Assembly (NCBI GenBank): GCA_009698975.1
Contig: WLPB01000002.1
Coordinates: 1-19,896, forward strand
DNA: 19,896 bases
Origin: Actinomycetota bacterium
Lineage (GTDB): Bacteria > Actinomycetota > Actinomycetes > Nanopelagicales > Nanopelagicaceae
Reading direction: 5' to 3'
The notes under the pieces are model-generated. The model ran no database searches. It had not been told where the DNA came from and saw only the letters and a list, made by a program, of their open reading frames with translations. Shown in pieces: positions 7,665 to 14,594 of this stretch (its first letter is position 1; each line of letters begins with the position of its first letter). The translations under genes were made by a program, and so were the position numbers.

Positions 7665-8709
7665 TTTTTCCGGCACCTTTCTGGGGGAGGGTTGCATCAT
7701 TGAGTTCAATTTTTAGCACCTCAGAGGTGTAGTTAGTTTCAAAAGGATTTTCAAATCTACGAATAAGTAACTCTGCTGAAACTCTGCCGATTCGGCGCGG
7801 GTCATGGTTGAGAGTTTTTATGCCCAGCAAGTTAGCGGTGGCAAAGAGGTCAAAGCTCACAACTTTAACTTGAGGAGAGATTGCACTTATTGTCTGTCCG
7901 ACACCCAGGGCGATCACATCATTTGTTGCAATGATGCCGTCAATATCTGGATTTGCTTTGAGCAGCGCCATCGTTGCCTGCGCCGCTTCTTCAGATGTGT
8001 GGATGTTGGTAACGATGTGAGTATTTTTGGTGTCAACCCTTCGACTTAAAATCGCTTGCTTAAATGCCTCGACTCGTTCAGAGGCGGTCCAGATACTTAT
8101 GTTGTCGGCAATCACCGCTATTTTTTTGCAATTCTGGCTGAGCAAATAATCAAGGCAGACTGTAATTCCGCCACGGTTATCTACAGTGACTGAGTCAGCG
8201 TCGAGATAAGGTGCTACGCGGTCTGCGAAGACAAATGAGAAGCCACGTTTACGCTCTTGATGAAGATGGCTGTAATCCTCGCCAGAAGGAACGATGATGA
8301 GGCCTCTGACGCGACGCTCCAAGAGGGATTCAATCAAATTTCGCTCTCGCTCTCCATCATCTCGCGCAGTCGCAAGAATGAGGTCAAGACCTTCCTCGGC
8401 AAGACGTTCTTCGGCGCCTGCAGCTAATCCTGCATAGAAAGGGTTTGAAAGATCTGAGATAACCATTCCGACAAGGTTGCTGAGAGAGCCGACACGGAGT
8501 TCGCGAGCGATTCGATTGGAGCGGTATCCGACAAGATTTGCCGCCTTCTTAACTCTATCCGCGGTATCTCCCGAAACTTGGGTGGAGCCATTCATTACTC
8601 GTGAGGCAGTTTTGATGCTAACACCCGATATTGCTGCCACATCTGCGAGGGTTGGATGGGCGATTACATTTACTGCCTCTGGCATTGGATTTAAATCTTT
8701 GAGAGTCAT
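7657..8709 (-). CDS. LacI-family transcriptional repressor
   Basis: This 350-residue protein has an N-terminal LacI helix-turn-helix (HPTLADVAAISGVSIKTASRVM, about 18-39), the hinge helix region (about 60-74, YRSNRIARELR), then a periplasmic-binding-protein-like sugar-sensing domain (from GMVISDLSNPFYAGL at 81 to about 340). It should bind palindromes of the TGACAnCGnTGTCA type and release them when a sugar derived from the glycan binds. Such sites occur over two promoters in this window (13839-13852 and 14563-14576). The gene lies inside the operon it probably controls, so the repressor would be autoregulated. The ATG is 5 nt after the stop of the secreted GH5; its ribosome site is weak, and a second ATG at 8685 is possible. 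The inducer is unknown; a manno-oligosaccharide is a fair guess. Confidence 0.92.
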   Translation of the reverse strand: MTLKDLNPMPEAVNVIAHPTLADVAAISGVSIKTASRVMNGSTQVSGDTADRVKKAANLVGYRSNRIARELRVGSLSNLVGMVISDLSNPFYAGLAAGAEERLAEEGLDLILATARDDGERERNLIESLLERRVRGLIIVPSGEDYSHLHQERKRGFSFVFADRVAPYLDADSVTVDNRGGITVCLDYLLSQNCKKIAVIADNISIWTASERVEAFKQAILSRRVDTKNTHIVTNIHTSEEAAQATMALLKANPDIDGIIATNDVIALGVGQTISAISPQVKVVSFDLFATANLLGIKTLNHDPRRIGRVSAELLIRRFENPFETNYTSEVLKIELNDATLPQKGAGKSD

Positions 8710-8714
8710 TTTGC

Positions 8715-10490
8715 TTACACCCGGTCAATTCTAAAAGCGATATCTCCTGTGAATTTCGGTACCAAAATTTTCAAGGTCGCAGTAGCGCTCTTCATAGTTT
8801 GCACTCGGATTGTAGCCCCGGTAAATGAATTTATAAATGTTACTTTGTAACTGCCAGATTGACCTACCGGTACCAAAATCGTGCCACCTTTAGAAATTGG
8901 GTCTGGGAAATTGGTATTCATCTTCTTCTTTGTTCTCAGTGCCTCAATTGCTGCGTCGAGCAAGAGTTGGGTCTTGGCGGAGCGATCAAAATTATTGTGT
9001 CGTATCCAACCAATTACCGTCTCTGAGGAGTTAAGAGTAAGAATTGATGTTAAGGGAAGTCCATAGACGCGACTGGTCTGCATCGAAGCGGGATCAAGAC
9101 CCTTAGTCAGAGTGTTGAGCCCTTTCGTGTGACCCCAGAGGCCGAGCGGTTCGATGTAGTTATCCCACCACCAATATGAGGCAGGACCTGCGAATCCCAC
9201 GAATGTTGCTGCCCATTGCGAGTTATGAAGATGAAGTCCACGAGGATCGGAGAATGGATCTTCACTGACTGTACCCGAACCCATTTCACCAACAAGAATT
9301 GGTTTGTTGGGGACTGCAGCTCTCAGCGCTTCAGCTTGCACTGTTAGGGACTTAATTGGATCACTTGGGTCATACACGTGAGTTACTGCGTAATCCAGAT
9401 TGCTCCAATCTTCCAGACTGGCGCCAGAGGACCATGAGTTGGTCCGAAGTGTCCGATAGGCATCGCTCTCATCAAGAACTTTATTTGACTTAACAATCCA
9501 ACTCTTCAAATCACCAGTCGCAATTGGAGTGTAGTTAACCTCATTCCAATATTCCCAGGTCATCAGTGATGGATATGCGCTGTATCTCGCAACAAGATAA
9601 CGCAATCTTCTCTCCCAATATTTCCAAGCAATTTCGCTTGTGGCGAATTCGCCAGCAGATGCAAGTGGCCCGCCATTCTCCTTGAAATAAGGATTTGAGT
9701 ACCACTCAGGATTTGTGGAAACACTAAAAGCGCCGTGGTTGATAAAGACGAGATTAATTCCTATGCCATATTTTGCGCCGAGTAGAAAGACTTGATCCAA
9801 TAACCATGCTCGATCGAGGCGTTTTGTGTAATCACCTAGACCAGTATCGGTCCATTCAATCCCAAGCGACCATGATGCCATCCAGACTCGCGCAACATTG
9901 ACTCCCGCTTTAGAAGCTTGCGAGAACCATCGGTCGTAACGTTCGACTTCTTCGAATCGTCCAGCCCACGCGATGTTGTAAGCGATTGGAATAAATGGCG
10001 AATCTCCACGTTTAAAGGACTTGCCTTCAGTCTTAATCTTGGGAATGACTGAATAATTCGTATCTACTGTGTACAGCGGCATTGTGTATTTCTCGCCCTT
10101 GATAATGGCAAGAATTTCTAGAGAGTAACGACCGGCTACAGTGGATGAGAAAGCCATCCGCCAATGGGGTTCACCGACCTTCATAATATTTCGGTTTCCA
10201 TTGATGTTTTGAAGTTTGTACTCCTGATACCAGTAACCATCAACAGAAATCACTGAACTATTTGGGCGAGTCAAGCGCGCGGTTACGAGCGCTTGATCCC
10301 TGTCAAAATTGTTGGAGGCTTGTGGTAGGCCATTGACCGAGAGAATGACCGGAGTGGTGGGGGAGCCAAGTGAGACAACTTCAACGAGTGGCGTACTGGC
10401 TGCTTGTGTTTGTGTTGGCGCAATCAAAGTTGCCGCAAATAGCGAAATGACCGCAGCCAATCTGATTGGAAAACGTGTGGAGTGAAACAT
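8715..10490 (-). CDS. Secreted GH5-like glycoside hydrolase (probable endo-mannanase type)
   Basis: This 591-residue protein has a Sec signal peptide (about 1-30, ending QTQA-AS), an N-terminal beta-sandwich (about 45-150), a GH5/clan A TIM barrel (about 155-470) and a C-terminal beta domain (about 480-591). Catalytic candidates are Glu317 in TWEYWNEVNY (acid/base) and Glu402 in PILVGEMGS (nucleophile). It is the only clearly secreted glycosidase of the locus and so should make the first cuts in the extracellular polymer. No lipobox, membrane anchor or LPXTG is seen, so it is released or held by other means. The ATG at 10490 was chosen because the signal peptide starts there and it overlaps the permease stop by one base (TAATG); a longer frame to 10694 lies wholly inside the permease gene. 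Mannanase is inferred from the neighbours; the subfamily cannot be told by eye. Confidence 0.85.
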   Translation of the reverse strand: MFHSTRFPIRLAAVISLFAATLIAPTQTQAASTPLVEVVSLGSPTTPVILSVNGLPQASNNFDRDQALVTARLTRPNSSVISVDGYWYQEYKLQNINGNRNIMKVGEPHWRMAFSSTVAGRYSLEILAIIKGEKYTMPLYTVDTNYSVIPKIKTEGKSFKRGDSPFIPIAYNIAWAGRFEEVERYDRWFSQASKAGVNVARVWMASWSLGIEWTDTGLGDYTKRLDRAWLLDQVFLLGAKYGIGINLVFINHGAFSVSTNPEWYSNPYFKENGGPLASAGEFATSEIAWKYWERRLRYLVARYSAYPSLMTWEYWNEVNYTPIATGDLKSWIVKSNKVLDESDAYRTLRTNSWSSGASLEDWSNLDYAVTHVYDPSDPIKSLTVQAEALRAAVPNKPILVGEMGSGTVSEDPFSDPRGLHLHNSQWAATFVGFAGPASYWWWDNYIEPLGLWGHTKGLNTLTKGLDPASMQTSRVYGLPLTSILTLNSSETVIGWIRHNNFDRSAKTQLLLDAAIEALRTKKKMNTNFPDPISKGGTILVPVGQSGSYKVTFINSFTGATIRVQTMKSATATLKILVPKFTGDIAFRIDRV

Positions 10491-11458
10491 TATTTCAATC
10501 CAGAGAGTGCGATTCCGCGAATAAAGTGCTTTTGAGTGGCAAAGTAAAGTGCAATTGTTGGGATACTTGTAATTAGTGAGGCAGCCATAATGATGCCCTG
10601 GGTACCAATATTTCCGGCGCCAGAGTTTCTCAAGTTGGCTAGAGCTACCGGCAGAGTTGCCATATCTTGACTCGTGGTAATAATGAGCGGCCACAAGAAG
10701 TTATTCCACTCGCCGATTGCAGTAAAAATCATCATTGCAATCAAGGCTGGCTTGAGCAATGGCAAGATGATTCGGAAGTAAATCGTATATTCAGATGCGC
10801 CATCGATTCTGGCAGCCTCCACGAGTTCATCCGGTATAGAAGAGAGGTACTGAGTAAGGAAGAAGACAATGAAGGCTTTCGGAAGTGCCGGGACGATGTA
10901 GGCCCAGAATGTATTGAGCCAACCAAATGAATCCATCAGCAAGAATCCTGGAATCAGCCCCACTTGCCATGGAATCATCATTGATCCAATAACGACGAGA
11001 TAGACAATTTTCTTACCCTTAAAGCGATGCTTACTGACTACATAAGCTGCGAGAGAGCCAATAAAAAGGGTGAGCACGGTAATTGAGATATTGACAAAGA
11101 TACTGTTAAAAATAAATCTGAAGAATCCGAATTTTAAATCTGGATATCTTTGAAACAATCCCTGCAAAACATCTTGTTGGAACATGCCAGGGTTGTAATT
11201 TGTATCGTAGTAGTTTCCGGCAATCCACTTCTTTGGGAAAAACGTTGGCGGAACTTCCTGTAGTTCTTTTACTGACTTAAATGATGAGGTAATCATCCAG
11301 TAGTACGGAGCAATCATGACCACCGTCAGTAGGTACAACGGAATACGCCGGAGTTTTGCGGCCTTGGACTTGGATTCAAATGGATTGGTGAATGCGCCGC
11401 TTCGCTCCATTAACTTATCGTTACGCTTTGTTTCGGCCTTGGTGAGATCCTTGGTCAC
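10490..11458 (-). CDS. ABC sugar permease, MalG-like (second permease)
   Basis: This 322-residue membrane protein has about six spans and the MalG/CUT1 layout: a cytoplasmic N-terminus, a first span at about 39-56, then a long extracytoplasmic loop with the family-typical SSFKS motif. The EAA loop that docks the ATPase is ELVEAARIDGASEYTIYFRI (211-230), followed by ILPLLKP. With the upstream MalF-like protein it forms the membrane channel that imports oligosaccharides delivered by the binding protein. It starts with GTG, overlapping the upstream stop by 4 nt (GTGA), with GGAGG seven bases before it. Its own stop shares one base with the ATG of the secreted GH5. No ATP-binding subunit is encoded in the cluster. 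Confidence 0.93.
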   Translation of the reverse strand: MTKDLTKAETKRNDKLMERSGAFTNPFESKSKAAKLRRIPLYLLTVVMIAPYYWMITSSFKSVKELQEVPPTFFPKKWIAGNYYDTNYNPGMFQQDVLQGLFQRYPDLKFGFFRFIFNSIFVNISITVLTLFIGSLAAYVVSKHRFKGKKIVYLVVIGSMMIPWQVGLIPGFLLMDSFGWLNTFWAYIVPALPKAFIVFFLTQYLSSIPDELVEAARIDGASEYTIYFRIILPLLKPALIAMMIFTAIGEWNNFLWPLIITTSQDMATLPVALANLRNSGAGNIGTQGIIMAASLITSIPTIALYFATQKHFIRGIALSGLK

Positions 11459-12441
11459 TTGAGATCCTCCAAAGAACGTGAAATTTTGAGGTTAATCATG
11501 CTGACAACGAAGATAATTGCAAAGAGAATCCACGCAATTGCAGAGGCATATCCCAATCTAAATTTATTGAACCCTGCATCGTAGAGATAAGGAACAATCA
11601 TCAGCGCCATATCTTGGAGCCCACCAATAGAGCCAACGCTGGTAGGGAAGAGTAGATAGACGCCTTCAAAGATTTGAAACGCGCCAATGATTCCGGTGAT
11701 TGCGACGTAGACCATCACGGGCCTCAGAAGTGGCAATGTGATGTATCTAAATCTTTGGCGAGGACCTGCTCCATCAATTACCGCTGCCTCGTAGTACATC
11801 GCTGGAATAGAGTTAAGCCCAGCAAGGAATAAAATCATTCCAAAGCCAGCCCCGCCCCATACCGACATGAAAATCAAAATTGGGATAGCCATCCAGGTTG
11901 TAGCCAGCCATTCGATGGGAGCGATACCGAAGATATTTAGGAAGGCATTCAGTAGGCCTACTTGATCACCCCGGAAAACCCAACCCCATACGAGGACGAC
12001 AGCGATTCCTGACGTCACTGAGGGTAGGAAGAAAATTACCCGCAGTACGCGATTGGTCCTGGTGTCCTCTTGCAGGGCTAGTGCCAATGCAAGCGAGGCG
12101 AGCATTCCTAGCAGAACTGCGCCAATAACATAGAGTCCAGTATTAGAGAGCGCTTTGTGAAAGCGATCATCATTAAAAATCAAAGTTGTGTAGTTACCGA
12201 AGCCAACGCTTCCGCATGGGGCTTGATCCGGATTACAGATTGCGTTGTAGCGCATAAATGAGAGGCGCAGACTGGAAAGAACTGGATAAATACTAAATAC
12301 GATAAAGAGAATGGCAAAGGGCGCGAGCATTATGTAGGTCGCAATGCCAGCTTCGCTAAAGCGTCTGAATCCAGTCTTTCGACTGACTCCATCATCTTTT
12401 CTTCGCGCAAGAAGTTGCGTCACAGTTATTTTGCCTCTCAT
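11455..12441 (-). CDS. ABC sugar permease, MalF-like (first permease)
   Basis: This 328-residue protein has six predicted membrane spans (first at about 33-55, YIMLAPFAILFIVFSIYP) and the EAA docking loop YYEAAVIDGAGPRQRFRYIT (216-235), followed by LPLLRP. It is the MalF-type half of a CUT1 oligosaccharide importer, paired with the MalG-like protein whose gene overlaps its stop codon. It follows the binding-protein gene after a 76-bp gap holding a strong hairpin. The ribosome site at this ATG is weak; a GTG at codon 7, with GAGG about ten bases upstream, is an alternative start. The sugar imported is inferred from neighbouring enzymes to be a manno- or hemicellulose oligosaccharide. Confidence 0.93.
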   Translation of the reverse strand: MRGKITVTQLLARRKDDGVSRKTGFRRFSEAGIATYIMLAPFAILFIVFSIYPVLSSLRLSFMRYNAICNPDQAPCGSVGFGNYTTLIFNDDRFHKALSNTGLYVIGAVLLGMLASLALALALQEDTRTNRVLRVIFFLPSVTSGIAVVLVWGWVFRGDQVGLLNAFLNIFGIAPIEWLATTWMAIPILIFMSVWGGAGFGMILFLAGLNSIPAMYYEAAVIDGAGPRQRFRYITLPLLRPVMVYVAITGIIGAFQIFEGVYLLFPTSVGSIGGLQDMALMIVPYLYDAGFNKFRLGYASAIAWILFAIIFVVSMINLKISRSLEDLK

Positions 12442-12463
12442 CTTGGATTACTTGCCTCTAGAA

Positions 12464-12498
12464 GAGCGTGGGTAGGAAATTAATTCCTACCCACGCTC
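12464..12498 (-). terminator. Strong stem-loop between binding-protein and permease genes
   Basis: A perfect 15-bp inverted repeat (GAGCGTGGGTAGGAA and its complement) with a 5-nt AT loop lies 19 bp after the binding-protein stop codon. No T-run follows it on the minus strand, so it is more likely a partial attenuator or an mRNA 3'-end stabiliser than a full terminator. Hairpins in this place are well known between malE-like and malF-like genes, where they keep binding-protein mRNA more abundant than permease mRNA. Confidence 0.8.
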
Positions 12499-12517
12499 CC
12501 ACCTAGGGGATTGCTAT

Positions 12518-13774
12518 TTAGAGCTTGGACTTCATTACGCCAGCAGCCTCATCAAGAGCCGCTTGAGCAGTAGCTGATCCAAATAGGAAGCTCTGTAGAG
12601 CAGTTGTTACACCAGCTTGTGAATCTTCCCAACCGTTACAGTTTGGAGGACCTTGTGCATCCTTCAACTGGCTCTTGATTGTTGCAAGCACAGATGCTGG
12701 ATATGCATCAATAGTGTCAGCGTTGCTGATCACTGGTGATAGGAAGATTGCATTCTGAGCAGCTCCGACAAGGTTCATCTGACGAACGACGCTACGGTCG
12801 TAGAGAGTCTTGATGAACTTAGCTGAGAGTGCTTGCTGTGACTTAGATGCGTAACCCATTACTGAGATTCCGCGGCCACCAATAAATGCAACGCTCTTTG
12901 ATCCTGGTGAGGCAGGTACTGGAGCAACTCTCCAGTCCTTGTAGTCCTTGAAGTAGGTGTAGTAGCCGCTTGCCTGGAAGTTACCAGAGAAGCCGATACC
13001 GTAAGTACCCTTCTTGATGTTGTCGTTCATGCTCCAGTCAGCTACACCAGGCTTTGGTGCGCCGAAATCAGAGTAGAGCTTCTTGTACTGGGTAAGAGCT
13101 GCAACGCCCTTAGCATTGTTGATCGTGACCTTACAGGTCGCGTCATAGAGTGAACCACCCATTGAGTACAACCATGAGAAGTATCCGAGCCAGTCAGCAT
13201 TTCCCCATTCGTTGTAGACAGGAGTTGTAACACCCTCAGTTGCCTTGAGCTTTGCTGCAGCAGCATTGAACTCAGCGACAGTCTTTGGTGCAGCTGTAAG
13301 GCCAGCCTTAGCCATTGTGTTTTTGTCGTAGAACATCATCATCAATGTAAGGTCGAAAGGAACTGCGTAGACCTTTGTTGACTTGTATCCAACGAGAGCC
13401 TTGTAAATCTGTGCAGGCACCTTTGGCTGGACGTAGCTAGCTACTCCGAGGGTACGAAGATCAGCAAGCGCACCCTTGTTTCCAGCTGAGATACCCCATG
13501 AGAGGCCACCAGTGAAAATATCTGGACCCTTCTTAGCAGCAGCTGCTGCCAAGACCTTTGCATAACCATCGCCCCATGAGATTGCCTGGACGTTGACTTT
13601 GACATCAGGGTTAGCATCTTCAAATGCCTTACCTGCTGCCTTCATTACTGCCGCATCCGCATCGCCACCGGTTGCCCAGATGGTGAGTGTCTGCTTTGCA
13701 GCGTTCGCTGGTGCGCTCATCGCAACTCCAGCGACCATGGAAATAGCTACCGCTATTGCTCCTATTCGCTTCAC
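12518..13774 (-). CDS. ABC transporter sugar-binding protein (family 1 extracellular SBP)
   Basis: This 418-residue protein has a Sec signal peptide (MKRIGAIAVAISMVAGVAMS, cleavage near ANA-A at about 25-26). The mature part is of the MalE/SBP_bac_1 type: TLTIWATGGDADAAVMKAAG at the N-terminus, NPDVKVNVQ, GPDIFTGGLSW, then a long aromatic-rich C-lobe. It captures oligosaccharides for the two permeases that follow. There is no lipobox Cys near the signal peptide, unusual for a binding protein of a Gram-positive cell; the Cys residues sit deep in the mature chain and could form a disulfide. It starts with GTG, backed by AAGGAG six bases upstream. It is the first gene of the 11-gene unit, under a promoter with an overlapping LacI-type operator. 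The ligand is not readable from sequence. Confidence 0.93.
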   Translation of the reverse strand: MKRIGAIAVAISMVAGVAMSAPANAAKQTLTIWATGGDADAAVMKAAGKAFEDANPDVKVNVQAISWGDGYAKVLAAAAAKKGPDIFTGGLSWGISAGNKGALADLRTLGVASYVQPKVPAQIYKALVGYKSTKVYAVPFDLTLMMMFYDKNTMAKAGLTAAPKTVAEFNAAAAKLKATEGVTTPVYNEWGNADWLGYFSWLYSMGGSLYDATCKVTINNAKGVAALTQYKKLYSDFGAPKPGVADWSMNDNIKKGTYGIGFSGNFQASGYYTYFKDYKDWRVAPVPASPGSKSVAFIGGRGISVMGYASKSQQALSAKFIKTLYDRSVVRQMNLVGAAQNAIFLSPVISNADTIDAYPASVLATIKSQLKDAQGPPNCNGWEDSQAGVTTALQSFLFGSATAQAALDEAAGVMKSKL

Positions 13775-13824
13775 GTATCACTCCTTCGTCGTAACGCAAA
13801 CGAACCTCGTTGCGTCTTGTGGGT

Positions 13825-13853
13825 AGATTTCACCGTAATGACAGCGTTGTCAA
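13825..13853 (-). promoter_or_regulatory. Promoter of the binding-protein/catabolic operon
   Basis: On the minus strand, TTGACA (13848-13853) and AAATCT (13825-13830) are separated by 17 bp. The same two hexamers with the same spacing occur at 14549-14577 before the small exported protein gene, which supports both as real promoters despite the modest -10 match. Transcription would begin near 13818, giving a leader of about 44 nt. Confidence 0.6.
13839..13852. promoter_or_regulatory. LacI-family operator over the operon promoter
   Basis: TGACAGCGTTGTCA fits the LacI-family palindrome TGACA-n-CG-n-TGTCA perfectly. It overlaps the -35 hexamer of the binding-protein promoter, a position where a repressor would block RNA polymerase. 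The LacI-type protein encoded at 7657-8709 is the likely ligand. Confidence 0.8.
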
Positions 13854-13911
13854 CGATATCCATAGGCACAGTTTGATAACAATGAAAAAGTCTATTAGGA
13901 CATTTTTAGGT

Positions 13912-13942
13912 AAAAAAGGACAAGGCGAGACATTTCACGCCT
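13912..13942 (-). terminator. Intrinsic terminator after the small exported protein gene
   Basis: On the minus strand, an 8-bp stem with one mismatch and a 4-nt loop (AGGCGTGAAATGTCTCGCCT) is followed after TGTCC by a run of six T residues. It lies 28 bp past the stop codon of the gene at 13971-14525 and upstream of the next promoter, so it separates the two transcription units. Confidence 0.65.
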
Positions 13943-13970
13943 AGTTGTGATGCAGGTGAACTCGTGCGGG

Positions 13971-14525
13971 TTACTTGACTGTGGAATCAAGAGTGATCTG
14001 CTCTTCGCCTGTAACGCTAAAAGTTAAGTGCAGCCCATCGCCCTTTGTCGTTGGGCAAACAATTGCCCATTTAAAGGTAACACTCTTCGTTGGAGGGATG
14101 ACTGTATCCATGGGAACACCCACAACTCCAGATGCCTCTTCAAAAACATCGAAGCAAGCCAGAGAGGCATCGGAATCAAAAGCGCTCTGGATGATGGAAA
14201 ATGAAGCTATATCAGCATCTTTAGCGCCTTTATTGGTGACGGTGATATCCATAATCATCGGCAATCCTTCGACACCGAGTGATTCGAAATCTTTCGCATT
14301 GAAGGTAGCCGGATCTGTGACATTGAGAATAAGCCCATTGCCTAAATCGATATCTGTGCCGAATCCTCCCTGCACTTCTTCAGGAGTGTCTTGATCGGCT
14401 TTCTCGCTCAATGCGAGCTCAGAGGTAGTGTCGCCATCCATCGGCACGCGCGGACCTGCCGTGAAGTAAGCAATGCCGACCACGCTTGCTAAAGCCAATG
14501 GCACGATAAATTTCCATTTATTCAT
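13971..14525 (-). CDS. Small membrane-anchored or exported protein, unknown function (DUF4352-like fold possible)
   Basis: I do not recognise a named family. The 184-residue protein has a short basic start (MNKWK), a hydrophobic segment at about 6-22 (signal anchor or signal peptide, no lipobox Cys), an acidic linker, and a beta-rich domain (about 65-184). GNGLILNVTD, LPMIMDITVTNKGAKDADIASFSI and the closing VTGEEQITL strand resemble the Ig-like DUF4352 group of exported Gram-positive proteins. Two Cys (in LACFDVF and AIVCPTT) could form a disulfide. The ATG at 14525 was chosen because AGGAG lies five bases upstream and the hydrophobic segment starts right there; an extended frame to 14558 overlaps the promoter. 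It has its own promoter with a LacI-type operator and its own terminator, so it is a single-gene unit co-regulated with the catabolic operon. A glycan-binding or enzyme-tethering role is conceivable but unproven. Confidence 0.75.
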   Translation of the reverse strand: MNKWKFIVPLALASVVGIAYFTAGPRVPMDGDTTSELALSEKADQDTPEEVQGGFGTDIDLGNGLILNVTDPATFNAKDFESLGVEGLPMIMDITVTNKGAKDADIASFSIIQSAFDSDASLACFDVFEEASGVVGVPMDTVIPPTKSVTFKWAIVCPTTKGDGLHLTFSVTGEEQITLDSTVK

Positions 14526-14548
14526 AATGACTCCTCTCTGTAGGGCGC

Positions 14549-14577
14549 AGATTTCCACTTAGTTCCATCGTTGTCAA
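14549..14577 (-). promoter_or_regulatory. Promoter of the small exported protein gene
   Basis: On the minus strand, TTGACA (14572-14577) and AAATCT (14549-14554) are spaced by 17 bp, identical in both hexamers and spacing to the promoter at 13825-13853. The predicted start near 14542 gives a leader of only about 17 nt, holding the AGGAG ribosome site. Confidence 0.6.
14563..14576. promoter_or_regulatory. LacI-family operator, second site
   Basis: TTCCATCGTTGTCA keeps the central CG and one perfect half-site (TTGTCA) of the operator at 13839-13852, with two mismatches in the other half. It sits over the -35 hexamer in the same relative position as the first operator. Confidence 0.65.
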
Positions 14578-14594
14578 CCTTTTAAAATAAGAGT

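Noticed and set aside
10491..10694. N-terminal extension of the secreted GH5 up to 10694
   Set aside because: It lies wholly inside the MalG-like permease gene, and the clear signal peptide starts at 10490.
13042..13266. Open frames in other phases within the binding-protein gene
   Set aside because: They are out-of-phase readings of a well-supported gene, with no independent start signal.
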